Source: Oscillospiraceae bacterium (GTDB lineage: Bacteria; Bacillota; Clostridia; Oscillospirales; Oscillospiraceae). From it: a stretch of 54,346 bases of DNA. Made by a program: the position numbers and the translations under genes. The stretch's first letter is position 1, and every line of letters begins with the position of its first letter. The DNA lies in assembly GCA_017440525.1 (NCBI GenBank), contig JAFSHB010000007.1, positions 1-54,346 on the forward strand. Reading direction: 5' to 3'. Under the pieces are notes generated by a model that was not told where the DNA came from, searched no databases, and saw only the letters and a list, made by a program, of their open reading frames with translations. Positions 16,270-23,400 of this stretch are shown in pieces.

Positions 16270-16614
16270 ATGAAACGCAAGATCGCGATCGTGCTGACTG
16301 CACTCTCCATCGCATTGTGTCTGGTCGCTTGCGGCGGAAGAAATGATTCTTCTACTGTATCTGAGAGCAATAACGGACGCATTGAAGACAGCCGCACGAA
16401 CACACAGCACGACACCCGAGATGGTTCTCGAAGCACCTCTGGAAGCACCAAAGACAGCAGCACAAACAGCAGCTCTGACAGCGGCTTCATGGACGACATG
16501 AGAGATGCCGCAGACAGCGCCGGTGATGCCATCGGCGATGCAGGCAGAGCGATCGGTGACGCAGTGACCGGTCAGGAAGCTAACAGCGGCTCCGGCATGA
16601 CCGGTACCCGCTAA
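16270..16614 (+). CDS. Small Ser/Thr/Asp-rich lipoprotein of unknown function
   Basis: The 114-residue product has a lipoprotein signal: MKRKIAIVLTALSIALCL followed by the lipobox LVAC with Cys at about residue 22. The mature part is low complexity, rich in Ser, Thr, Asp, Asn and Gly, with a possible amphipathic segment MDDMRDAADSAGDAIGDAGR near residues 77-96. It should be a short, flexible, surface-anchored chain. The ATG at 16270 has AGGAGGG upstream; the earlier in-frame ATG at 16240 precedes the ribosome binding site. I do not recognise a family. The next gene follows after a stable hairpin. Confidence 0.75.
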   Translation: MKRKIAIVLTALSIALCLVACGGRNDSSTVSESNNGRIEDSRTNTQHDTRDGSRSTSGSTKDSSTNSSSDSGFMDDMRDAADSAGDAIGDAGRAIGDAVTGQEANSGSGMTGTR

Positions 16615-16615
16615 A

Positions 16616-16636
16616 ACTGTGGGCATAGCCCACAGT
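16616..16636 (+). other. Intercistronic hairpin between two small envelope genes
   Basis: ACTGTGGGC and GCCCACAGT form a perfect 9-bp stem with an ATA loop just after the lipoprotein stop. No T-run follows, so it is more likely an RNA-stability or processing element than a terminator. Confidence 0.5.
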
Positions 16637-16661
16637 ACTTATGCAAAGGAGAGGGATACCC

Positions 16662-16826
16662 ATGAAAGCTAAAACATTTCTGGCGACCGTAACGCTCAGC
16701 GCAGCAGCAGGCGCTGCCACGATACTGCTCATGCCCAAACATTCCAAGTTCTATCGAACTGCAGAAGATGCTGCAGAGATCGTCAAAATGGAAGCAGGAA
16801 AAATGCTTGACATAATGAAAAAATAA
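16662..16826 (+). CDS. Small membrane-associated protein (YtxH-like size and layout)
   Basis: The 54-residue protein begins at the ATG at 16662, where AAAGGAGA is well placed. It has one N-terminal hydrophobic segment (about 4-24, TFLATVTLSAAAGAATILLM) and then a charged amphipathic helix (YRTAEDAAEIVKMEAGKMLD). The layout recalls YtxH-type small membrane proteins, but the sequence is too short for a firm assignment. It is probably cotranscribed with the lipoprotein at 16270 and ends at a strong hairpin. Confidence 0.6.
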   Translation: MKAKTFLATVTLSAAAGAATILLMPKHSKFYRTAEDAAEIVKMEAGKMLDIMKK

Positions 16827-16829
16827 CAT

Positions 16830-16867
16830 GCATGAAGGTGGAGCTCTGCAAAGCTCCACCTTCATGC
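16830..16867 (+). terminator. Stable hairpin ending the lipoprotein/small-protein unit
   Basis: A 16-bp perfect stem (16830-16845 with 16852-16867) has a 6-nt loop. The following T-run is poor (TGTCTT), so termination may be partial. Confidence 0.65.
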
Positions 16868-16878
16868 TGTCTTAACAG

Positions 16879-16906
16879 TTGTCTTTTCAGAAAAGTGTGA
16901 TATAAT
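16879..16906 (+). promoter_or_regulatory. Sigma-A promoter of pncB
   Basis: The -35 is TTGTCT (16879-16884), the spacer is 16 bp and the -10 is consensus TATAAT (16901-16906). Confidence 0.7.
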
Positions 16907-16938
16907 GATAGATATCTTACATATGCGAGGTGTCTGTT

Positions 16939-18393
16939 ATGGATCTCAACCAACCTTTGAACATGACCATGCTCTGTGACTTCTACGAGCTCACCATGAG
17001 CAACGGCTACTTCAAATACGGTTACAAAGACAAGATCACATACTTCGATGTCTTCTACCGCAGTGTCCCCGATAATGGCGGCTTTGCTATCGCAGCCGGA
17101 CTGGAGCAGGTCATCAAGTACATCCAGGATCTGCATTTTTCGGAAGAAGACATTGCCTATCTGCGCAGGCGCAATATCTTCAGTGAGGATTTTCTAGAGT
17201 ATCTTGCAAATTTCCGGTTCACAGGCGATATCTACGCCGTTCCTGAAGGCACGCCCATTTTCCCCAAGGAACCTATGATGACGGTCCGCGCCCCCGCCAT
17301 CCAGGCACAGCTTATCGAGACTTATGTGCTTCTGGCACTCAATCACCAGAGCCTGATAGCAACGAAAGCCAATCGTGTGGTCAGAGCGGCACAGGGGCGT
17401 ACTGTTTTGGAATTCGGCTCCCGCCGTGCACAGGGCGTTGATGGCGCTATCATGGGCGCGAGAGCCGCTTACATCGGTGGATGCGCCGGAACAGCCTGCA
17501 CCATCTCCGATCAGCTTTTTGGTGTACCTGCCGGCGGCACCATGGCCCACGCATGGGTCCAAATGTTCGATACACAGTATGAAGCCTTCAAGACCTACTG
17601 TGAGATCTATCCCAATAATCCCACCCTGCTCGTCGATACCTACAACACCCTGAAAAAGGGCATCCCCGATGCGATCCGTGCGTTCAACGAGGTCCTGAAG
17701 CCCAGAGGGCTGACCAAGTGCGGCATCCGTCTGGATTCCGGTGATATGACTTATCTGACGAAAAAAGCACGCCAAATGCTCGACGAAGCAGGATGGCAGA
17801 GCTGTCAGATCTCGGTATCCAACTCTCTTGACGAGCATATCATCCAGGATCTTCTGCAGCAGGGTGCGCAGATCGACCTCTTCGGTGTCGGTGAGCGGTT
17901 GATCACCGCAAGATCGGAGCCTGTTTTTGGCGGCGTCTACAAGCTGGTGGCCGTGGAAGACAGTGACGGCAATATCATCCCCAAGATCAAGATCAGCGAA
18001 AATGTCGGCAAGATCACCAACCCGCATTTCAAAAAACTCTATCGCTTCTACGGCAGAGATACAGGCAAGGCGATCGCAGACTATCTGTGTGTACATGATG
18101 AGACCGTGGATGACAGCCAAGACCTCACGATCTTCGATCCAGAGGCCACATGGAAGCGCAAAACTGTTTATAATTTCGAAGCCAAAGAGCTCCATGTTCC
18201 GATCTTCATCAACGGCGAACTGGTCTATGAGCTGCCCACTTTGCAGCAGATACAGGACTACTGCCGCAAAGAAGTCGATTCTCTGTGGGATGAGGTCAAG
18301 CGCTTCGACTATCCCCACAGCTACTATGTGGATCTGTCCCAAAAGCTTTGGGACATCAAATACGATCTGCTGTGTGAAAACTCCAATGCATAA
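16939..18393 (+). CDS. pncB: Nicotinate phosphoribosyltransferase
   Basis: PncB converts nicotinate and PRPP to nicotinate mononucleotide in NAD salvage (Preiss-Handler pathway). The 484-residue product begins MDLNQPLNMTMLCDFYELTMSNGY. Family hallmarks are FEFGSRRAQGVDGAIMGARAA-like residues around 155 (VLEFGSRRAQG), the active-site region GTMAHAWVQMF, GIRLDSGDMTYL and FGVGERLITA. The ATG at 16939 has GAGGTGT upstream; the in-frame ATG at 16930 overlaps that site. It stands alone between its promoter and terminator. Confidence 0.96.
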   Translation: MDLNQPLNMTMLCDFYELTMSNGYFKYGYKDKITYFDVFYRSVPDNGGFAIAAGLEQVIKYIQDLHFSEEDIAYLRRRNIFSEDFLEYLANFRFTGDIYAVPEGTPIFPKEPMMTVRAPAIQAQLIETYVLLALNHQSLIATKANRVVRAAQGRTVLEFGSRRAQGVDGAIMGARAAYIGGCAGTACTISDQLFGVPAGGTMAHAWVQMFDTQYEAFKTYCEIYPNNPTLLVDTYNTLKKGIPDAIRAFNEVLKPRGLTKCGIRLDSGDMTYLTKKARQMLDEAGWQSCQISVSNSLDEHIIQDLLQQGAQIDLFGVGERLITARSEPVFGGVYKLVAVEDSDGNIIPKIKISENVGKITNPHFKKLYRFYGRDTGKAIADYLCVHDETVDDSQDLTIFDPEATWKRKTVYNFEAKELHVPIFINGELVYELPTLQQIQDYCRKEVDSLWDEVKRFDYPHSYYVDLSQKLWDIKYDLLCENSNA

Positions 18394-18395
18394 CG

Positions 18396-18434
18396 ATAGC
18401 CCCTGCGCCTTGCGGTGCAGGGGCTATTATTCGA
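18396..18434 (+). terminator. Terminator of pncB
   Basis: ATAGCCCCTGC (18396-18406) pairs with GCAGGGGCTAT (18417-18427), with further pairs inside the loop. The T-rich tail TATTATT is modest. Confidence 0.65.
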
Positions 18435-18446
18435 TAAATGTCACAG

Positions 18447-18475
18447 TTGTCAAGTGCTTTATCAGCCGCTATAAT
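18447..18475 (+). promoter_or_regulatory. Sigma-A promoter of mnmE
   Basis: The -35 is TTGTCA (18447-18452), the spacer is 17 bp and the -10 is TATAAT (18470-18475). A small AACGGC/GCCGTT hairpin lies in the leader. Confidence 0.75.
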
Positions 18476-18515
18476 AAGATAAAAACGGCATTGCCGTTAC
18501 TTTGAGGTAAAAAAT

Positions 18516-19874
18516 ATGTCTGATATCATCGCCGCAGTCGCCACCGGCTGGCAGGTCTCTGCGATCGGCATCATCAGGATGTCCGGCGCAGGCTGCATCG
18601 AGACCGCAAAAAAAGTATTCAAGCCCACCTATGGGAGCATCGACAGTGCCAAAGACCGTAGCCTCATCATCGGTCATCTGGCAGATAAACACGGCCGTCT
18701 GCTCGACGAAGTCCTGCTCACAGTCTCTCACGGTCCAAATTCCTATACCGGTGAGGATACTGTGGAATTTCAATGCCACGGCTCCCCCGCCGTTTTGACA
18801 GCAGGATTGGAGAGCCTCTTTGCAGCCGGCGCACGGCAGGCAGGGCCCGGTGAATTTACAAAGCGTGCATTCCTCAACGGCCGCATGGACCTGACACAGG
18901 CAGAGGCCGTCATCGATCTGATCCATGCAGAGACCACAGATGCCGCGGCAAATGCCGCAGGACAGCTTGGCGGTGTGATGCTTCGAAAGATCGCTCCTAT
19001 CTACGATAAATTGACTGACATCATGGCACACTTCCACGCTGTTCTGGATTATCCGGACGAGGACATCGATCCCTTCGAGCTCACATCCTTCCGTACGGAT
19101 CTGGACGCAGCACAGCGCGATCTGGACGCTCTGCTCAGCACCTACAGCCGCGGCCGAGTCATCCGCCACGGTATCCGTGCCGTGATCGTCGGAAAGCCCA
19201 ACGCCGGAAAATCCAGTTTTCTGAATGCACTGGCAGGATTTGACCGCGTGATCGTGACAGACATCGCCGGCACGACCAGAGACTCTGTGGAAGAGACGAT
19301 CCGTTTGGGCCGCCACACGATCAGACTGCTCGACACCGCCGGTATCCGTGATACAGAAGATACCATTGAGCAAATGGGCGTTGAGCGCGCGGAAGCCGCC
19401 GCAGCACAGGCCGATCTGGCCATTTATGTCTGCGATGGCTCTACGGAGATCACGCAGGAGGATCTTCGTGCTCAGGATGCCGCCATGGACGCTCCCAACA
19501 CAGTCGCGATCATCAATAAGCAAGATCTCAAGCAAAAGGTCTCTCCGTCCGACTTGCCCTTTGAATGGATCATCCCATTTTGTGCAAAGACCGGAGAAGG
19601 AATCGAGCAGTTGGAACAGGTGATCGACCAGCTGTTTGATGACGCGCTCCCCTGCGACGGCTCCATCCTGACGAATGCGCGGCAGGCTGATGCGCTCAGC
19701 CGCGCCCGCACCTCCCTTTCCCATGCTGTCAGTTCTATGCAGCTGGGCATGACACCCGATGCTGTATTGGTGGATGTAGAGGGAGCGATGGAGGCTCTCG
19801 GTGAAGTCACAGGGCAGACGATGCGCGAAGAGATCACCGACCGTATATTCGAGCGGTTCTGCGTGGGCAAGTGA
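18516..19874 (+). CDS. mnmE: tRNA modification GTPase MnmE
   Basis: MnmE, with MnmG, installs the 5-carboxymethylaminomethyl group on U34 of certain tRNAs using folate and GTP. The 452-residue product has the N-terminal folate-binding domain (NSYTGEDTVEFQCHG, GEFTKRAFLNGRMDLTQAEA). The G domain shows G1 GKPNAGKSS, G3 LLDTAG and G4 NKQD. The C-terminal catalytic-cysteine motif FCVGK is intact. The start at 18516 has TGAGGT upstream. MnmG is not adjacent. The TGA stop directly abuts the stop of the converging DUF2284 gene (TGATCA), leaving no terminator between them. Confidence 0.97.
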   Translation: MSDIIAAVATGWQVSAIGIIRMSGAGCIETAKKVFKPTYGSIDSAKDRSLIIGHLADKHGRLLDEVLLTVSHGPNSYTGEDTVEFQCHGSPAVLTAGLESLFAAGARQAGPGEFTKRAFLNGRMDLTQAEAVIDLIHAETTDAAANAAGQLGGVMLRKIAPIYDKLTDIMAHFHAVLDYPDEDIDPFELTSFRTDLDAAQRDLDALLSTYSRGRVIRHGIRAVIVGKPNAGKSSFLNALAGFDRVIVTDIAGTTRDSVEETIRLGRHTIRLLDTAGIRDTEDTIEQMGVERAEAAAAQADLAIYVCDGSTEITQEDLRAQDAAMDAPNTVAIINKQDLKQKVSPSDLPFEWIIPFCAKTGEGIEQLEQVIDQLFDDALPCDGSILTNARQADALSRARTSLSHAVSSMQLGMTPDAVLVDVEGAMEALGEVTGQTMREEITDRIFERFCVGK

Positions 19875-20405
19875 TCAGCGGAACAGCAAGAGCGAGAACC
19901 ATGTCACGATGTTGCCGTTAAAGAACTCCATGCCATGCTTTTCGCACAGCTCCGTCACCAAAATACCATGGCTCTCCACGCAGGGGAACATCTTATCAGG
20001 CTTGCGGCAGGGGGCATCTGGATATGTACATTTGGCGCATTGGGAACAGGATTCCGTGGACAGCACCAACACCTCGCATCCCTGCTCCCTGAGCAGCTGT
20101 GCCACCTCATACGCGACCTTTTCGTGCTCTTTGCTCGTAGATAAGCACTCTTCCATATCGGCAACATCCCGGACCTCTGTTACGGTGGAGATCATCAGAA
20201 GCTCCGGGTAAGACAGGCATCGTGCTTTACAGGCTTCCACGGTGCCGACAGCCGGAGGGCAGGCCCATGTCGTGCCAAATCTCGGACATTCCGTTTCGCA
20301 GATCTTCCGCACACGATCTGAAAAAACCAGTTCTTCACTTTTCATAAAGCTATACTGAAACAGCGGCAGCTGTGCCAGTTTTTGTTCTAATGATGCTTTA
20401 TCCAA
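19875..20405 (-). CDS. DUF2284-type predicted metal-binding protein
   Basis: The 176-residue protein is rich in cysteine. It has CETECPRFGTTWACPP (about 36-51), CKARC (about 59-63) and CSQCAKCTYPDAPCRKPDKMFPC (about 121-143), matching the DUF2284 family of predicted metal- or Fe-S-binding proteins. I recognise the pattern from memory; no reaction is known. AAAGGAG (20414-20420) is correctly spaced (8 nt) for a TTG start at 20405; the GTG at 20423 falls inside the ribosome binding site. The gene has a good promoter (20432-20460) and converges stop-to-stop with mnmE. Confidence 0.82.
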   Translation of the reverse strand: MDKASLEQKLAQLPLFQYSFMKSEELVFSDRVRKICETECPRFGTTWACPPAVGTVEACKARCLSYPELLMISTVTEVRDVADMEECLSTSKEHEKVAYEVAQLLREQGCEVLVLSTESCSQCAKCTYPDAPCRKPDKMFPCVESHGILVTELCEKHGMEFFNGNIVTWFSLLLFR

Positions 20406-20431
20406 AATGAACACTCCTTTCACTGCTCTTT

Positions 20432-20460
20432 ATTTTACCTTCTATCTGCCGATCCGTCAA
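20432..20460 (-). promoter_or_regulatory. Sigma-A-like promoter of the DUF2284 gene
   Basis: The minus strand shows -35 TTGACG (20455-20460), a 17-bp spacer and -10 TAAAAT (20432-20437). It is divergent from the HAD gene starting at 20475. Confidence 0.65.
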
Positions 20461-20474
20461 CTTGGAGGTCATTT

Positions 20475-21131
20475 ATGCTTCGATATCGCTGCCTCGTCTT
20501 AGATCATGATGATACGACGGTCGACTCTACCCGAACTGTCAACTATCCTCAGTTTCAGGAAGCTCTGGCCAGATTCCGCCCCAATATGTCTATGAGCCTT
20601 GAGGAATATATGCTCCATTGCTTCGACCCCGGGTTTTATGAGATGTGTGAACGCGTATTGCACTACACACCACAGGAGATGGACGCGCACTTCCAAATGT
20701 GGAAGGAGTACCACAAGACACACCGCCCAAAGTTCTTTCCCGGCATACCGGGATTGATCCGCCGCCAAAGGGCGGAAGGTGGATATGTCTGTGTCGTTTC
20801 TCACTCAAGTGACGATGTGATCCTGGGTGCCTATGCACAGGCAAATGTACCTCGGCCCGACCTCATCTTCGGCGCAGAACAGCCGCCTGAACGCAGAAAG
20901 CCAGATCCCTGGCCGCTGCACGAGATCATGCGCAGACTCGGGCTCACCGCCTCTGATCTGCTGGTCGTAGATGATATGCCGCTCGGCAGTTCCATGGCGC
21001 ATTCCGCAGGAGTTCGCTTTGCAGCAGCCGGATGGTGCGGTATGCTCCCGCAGATCGAAGCACACATGAGGCAATGCGCCGATCTGTTCTTTGAAGATGT
21101 ACCGTCGTTCTACGAATATCTATTCGGATAA
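20475..21131 (+). CDS. HAD-superfamily hydrolase
   Basis: The 218-residue soluble protein has the three HAD motifs: DHDDTTVDS near residue 10 (nucleophile and acid/base Asp), Ser in VCVVSHSSDD as motif II, Lys in RRKPDPWP, and VVDDMPLG as the acidic motif IV. A helical cap of about 65 residues between motifs I and II places it in subfamily I. It is probably a small-molecule phosphatase, such as a phosphoglycolate-phosphatase-like enzyme; the substrate is not evident. The ATG at 20475 has GGAGG upstream. It ends at a bidirectional terminator. Confidence 0.88.
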   Translation: MLRYRCLVLDHDDTTVDSTRTVNYPQFQEALARFRPNMSMSLEEYMLHCFDPGFYEMCERVLHYTPQEMDAHFQMWKEYHKTHRPKFFPGIPGLIRRQRAEGGYVCVVSHSSDDVILGAYAQANVPRPDLIFGAEQPPERRKPDPWPLHEIMRRLGLTASDLLVVDDMPLGSSMAHSAGVRFAAAGWCGMLPQIEAHMRQCADLFFEDVPSFYEYLFG

Positions 21132-21166
21132 AAAACAGGGCCACGCTCAGTGGTCCTGTTTTTTGT
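21130..21166. terminator. Bidirectional terminator between the HAD gene and the zinc-ribbon gene
   Basis: The arms 21130-21144 and 21150-21164 form AAAAACAGG(G)CCAC/GTGG(T)CCTGTTTTT with one G-T pair and a 5-nt loop. There are T-runs on both strands. It overlaps the last codons of the minus-strand gene. Confidence 0.85.
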
Positions 21167-21380
21167 CTTTATCGGCATCCCGCATTTTGAAATAAACGAG
21201 CAAACGGCTCCTAAGAGGAAGTGCTGCTACGATGTTCCTTACCTCTCCGCATTTTGGACAGACCGTTGGAAAGTGCTGATAAATACAATCAGACGGTACA
21301 AGTTTCAGCCCATATCTCAGATTGATGCATCTTCTGCACCAGCAGATGCGAGATATCAGCGTGATCTCTCTCAGCGACAC
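21147..21380 (-). CDS. Small zinc-ribbon protein of unknown function
   Basis: This 77-residue frame looks real. It starts with GTG at 21380, preceded by GGAGG (21388-21392) at 7 nt, and a consensus-like promoter lies at 21418-21446. The protein has CWCRRC (about 14-19) and, after about 20 residues, CPKCG, a treble-clef or zinc-ribbon arrangement. A basic hydrophobic segment LPLRSRLLVYFKMR and a charged tail DADKDKKQDH follow. The last codons lie within the HAD-side terminator hairpin. I do not know its family; it may bind nucleic acid or protein through the zinc ribbon. Confidence 0.65.
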   Translation of the reverse strand: MSLREITLISRICWCRRCINLRYGLKLVPSDCIYQHFPTVCPKCGEVRNIVAALPLRSRLLVYFKMRDADKDKKQDH

Positions 21381-21417
21381 GAATATTCCTCCAGACGACT
21401 ACTTTTATCACTTGCGT

Positions 21418-21446
21418 ATTATATACCAGATTTTTACATTTTGCAA
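21418..21446 (-). promoter_or_regulatory. Sigma-A promoter of the zinc-ribbon gene
   Basis: The minus strand shows -35 TTGCAA (21441-21446), a 17-bp spacer and consensus -10 TATAAT (21418-21423). Confidence 0.7.
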
Positions 21447-21473
21447 GTAAAATATCAAGATCGGTCTGTGAAG

Positions 21474-21506
21474 AAAAAAGAGAGCCGAGGGCGAGACCTC
21501 GACTCT
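21474..21506 (-). terminator. Terminator of tRNA-Thr
   Basis: On the minus strand AGAGTCGAGG pairs with CCTCGGCTCT (one G-U), followed by C and six T (21474-21479). It starts 3 nt after the CCA end of the tRNA. Confidence 0.85.
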
Positions 21507-21508
21507 TC

Positions 21509-21584
21509 TGGAGCTGGTAACGGGACTTGAACCTGCGACCTGCTGATTACGAATCAGCTGCTCTACCGACTGAGCTATACCAGC
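21509..21584 (-). tRNA. tRNA-Thr, anticodon CGT
   Basis: The cloverleaf has acceptor stem GCTGGTA/TACCAGC, D arm GCTC...GAGC, anticodon stem GCTGA/TCAGC with loop TTCGTAA, and an encoded CCA (21511-21509). The anticodon CGT reads ACG. The T stem is GCAGG/CCCGT, so it has one A-C mismatch and one G-U pair around a normal TTCAAGT loop. Promoter and terminator are both present. Confidence 0.95.
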
Positions 21585-21597
21585 AAACTACCCGCAT

Positions 21598-21626
21598 ATT
21601 TTAGCACATATTCAAAAAATAGTCAA
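21598..21626 (-). promoter_or_regulatory. Sigma-A promoter of tRNA-Thr
   Basis: The minus strand shows -35 TTGACT (21621-21626), a 17-bp spacer and -10 TAAAAT (21598-21603), about 14 nt from the mature 5' end. Confidence 0.75.
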
Positions 21627-21910
21627 TGCTAATTTCGCAGCGCTCCCCCGATCGGGATCTCCAAACATTTTGGAGCAAAATCAGAAGCCGCGGAGTTGAC
21701 CATAATTTATTTCCCACAGGGAAAGAGATGAGTTATTCACATTATCAACATCTTTCTCCACAGGTTTATACCCGCTTGTTTCAACAAACACGCCGCTTTT
21801 ACCATTTTATGGCAATTCCGCAAACGAATGTCTTTCATTCTTAAAAACGCGAAATAAGTTTACATAAAATATTTTGTTCATATTTTTCATCCAATTTTTT
21901 GATACAGAAC
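21627..21910. other. Intergenic region with DnaA-box-like cluster, hairpin and AT-rich tract
   Basis: No gene is present. It holds a perfect hairpin (21659-21665 with 21669-21675), four DnaA-box-like 9-mers on the plus strand (21710-21762), a TTGTT/AACAA dyad near 21777-21788, and an AT-rich stretch at 21841-21900. Confidence 0.6.
21710..21762 (+). promoter_or_regulatory. Cluster of DnaA-box-like 9-mers
   Basis: In one orientation lie TTTCCCACA (21710-21718, two mismatches to TTATCCACA), TTATTCACA (21733-21741, one), TTATCAACA (21742-21750, one) and TTCTCCACA (21754-21762, one). The last three are nearly head to tail. No dnaA or dnaN is in the window. Confidence 0.5.
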
Positions 21911-21913
21911 GAG

Positions 21914-21942
21914 AAAAACAGAGTGCCGAAGCACCCTGTTTT
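21914..21942 (-). terminator. Terminator of tsaD
   Basis: On the minus strand AAAACAGGGTGC pairs with GCACTCTGTTTT (one G-U) over a TTCG tetraloop, ending in T5. The stem overlaps the tsaD stop codon. Confidence 0.85.
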
Positions 21943-22948
21943 ATCCATCTATGGGCATCGTTGCAAAGGCATTGAGATCCTGTCCTGCAAGGTTCCCCGC
22001 AAGATATTCATAGTAAGCCTGTGCGCCGATCATAGCGCCGTTATCTCCGCAAAGCTTGAGTGGCGGCATATAACACGCCACCCCCAGCTCCGATGCACAA
22101 CGCTCGAGATCCGCCCGGATGCGGGAATTTGCCGCAACGCCGCCTGCAACTGCAAGTTTCTTCCGCCCCGTCAGTACGAGGGCCTGCTCCACTCTGGGGA
22201 TCAGGATATCACTGACAGCCAAAGAAAAACTTGCACAAAGGGATGGGATATCCAGCGCCTCCCCTTTTTGCTGCGCGTTGTGGATCAAATTGATCGTGGC
22301 CGTTTTTAATCCGGAAAAAGACATATCCAAAGGATCCCCGCTGAGCTTCGTATGCGGCATAGGATACTTTCTCTCATCCCCATCCGCCGCCATTTTGTCC
22401 AGCGCAGCACCGCCGGGATACGGCATCCCAAGAAGCCTTGCCACCTTATCGAAGCACTCCCCCGCCGCATCGTCGCGCGTAGAACCTAAGATCTTGAAAG
22501 CAGTATAGTCCTCAACATCCACGATCATACTGTGCCCACCGGAGACGACAAGGCACAGGAACGGCGGCTCCAGATCAGGGAAAGCCAGGTAATTCGCCGC
22601 GATATGGCCGCGGATATGATGGACCGGGATCAGCGGCACATCCAAGGCCATAGCCGCCGCTTTTGCAAAGTTCACACCAACAAGGACAGCACCGATCAGA
22701 CCGGGGGCATAAGTGACTGCGACAGCATCGATCTGAGATCTCGTGATGCCAGCCGTTCGCAAAGCATCATCTGCCAGCGCATAGATAGCCTCGATATGCT
22801 TTCTCGACGCGATCTCAGGCACCACACCGCCATATTCTCGGTGCAGAGCCACCTGGGAAGCGATACAGTCAGCAAGGATTCGCCGACCATCCTCCACAAC
22901 AGCCACAGCGGTCTCGTCGCAGGATGATTCGACAGCTAAGATCTTCAT
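21941..22948 (-). CDS. tsaD: tRNA N6-adenosine threonylcarbamoyltransferase TsaD
   Basis: TsaD transfers threonylcarbamoyl from TC-AMP to A37 of tRNA, forming t6A with TsaB and TsaE. The 335-residue product begins MKILAVESSCDETAVAVV. It has the metal-binding HHIRGH (near residue 108), LVVSGGHSMIV and AGGVAANSRIR, all standard. I start at the ATG at 22948, which has AGAAAGGAG and overlaps the rimI stop as ATGA; the GTG at 22957 has no proper site. It is the last gene of the thrE-polA-rimI-tsaD unit, separate from tsaE-tsaB. Confidence 0.97.
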   Translation of the reverse strand: MKILAVESSCDETAVAVVEDGRRILADCIASQVALHREYGGVVPEIASRKHIEAIYALADDALRTAGITRSQIDAVAVTYAPGLIGAVLVGVNFAKAAAMALDVPLIPVHHIRGHIAANYLAFPDLEPPFLCLVVSGGHSMIVDVEDYTAFKILGSTRDDAAGECFDKVARLLGMPYPGGAALDKMAADGDERKYPMPHTKLSGDPLDMSFSGLKTATINLIHNAQQKGEALDIPSLCASFSLAVSDILIPRVEQALVLTGRKKLAVAGGVAANSRIRADLERCASELGVACYMPPLKLCGDNGAMIGAQAYYEYLAGNLAGQDLNAFATMPIDG

Positions 22949-23400
22949 ACTTCCCACTCCTTTCTGAGTATCAACGCATCTTCTCTTGGTCTGTGATAAT
23001 AACCCGGTCTGCGGCCGACCTCCCGGTATCCCAGTTTGTGATAAAGCTCGATCGCGGCTTCATTGGAAGGACGCACCTCCAGCGTCAGGCTATAAACGCC
23101 ATCTTTTCGAAGCGCATCCTCCAATCCACGCAAAAGCGCTTCAGCGATGCCCTGCCTGCGATATCCGGGCGCAACAGCAACATTCATGATATCCGCTTCA
23201 CCCAGCACAGTCTGGCTGCCGACATAGCCGGCCACCGTCTCCCCATCCGCCGCTATCAGCCAGAGGCTCAAAGGGTTCGTCAGCTCCTTCGCTATACACG
23301 CTTCTGTCCATGGAAGAGAAAAACACTGCCGTTCGATCAGTGCGACCTGCAGGACATGGGCCTCTGTCATAGGGGCCAAAGTGATATCATTTCGCTTCAT
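22945..23400 (-). CDS. rimI: Ribosomal protein S18-alanine N-acetyltransferase RimI
   Basis: The 151-residue GNAT protein acetylates an N-terminal amine, in the type case ribosomal protein S18. It has the acetyl-CoA loop as VAPGYRRQGIAEALL and EVRPSNEAAIELYHKLGYREVGRRPGYY, both typical of RimI. The ATG at 23400 lies inside the last codons of polA (14-nt overlap). The stop overlaps the tsaD start. RimI next to tsaD is a common bacterial arrangement. Confidence 0.92.
   Translation of the reverse strand: MKRNDITLAPMTEAHVLQVALIERQCFSLPWTEACIAKELTNPLSLWLIAADGETVAGYVGSQTVLGEADIMNVAVAPGYRRQGIAEALLRGLEDALRKDGVYSLTLEVRPSNEAAIELYHKLGYREVGRRPGYYHRPREDALILRKEWEV

Noticed and set aside
17194..19724. Minus-strand frames opposite pncB and mnmE (382 and 420 residues)
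   Set aside because: Both are antisense to genes with complete catalytic motifs.
21150..21530. Plus-strand frame of 126 residues after the HAD gene
   Set aside because: It begins inside the terminator, runs through the promoter of the zinc-ribbon gene and into the tRNA terminator.
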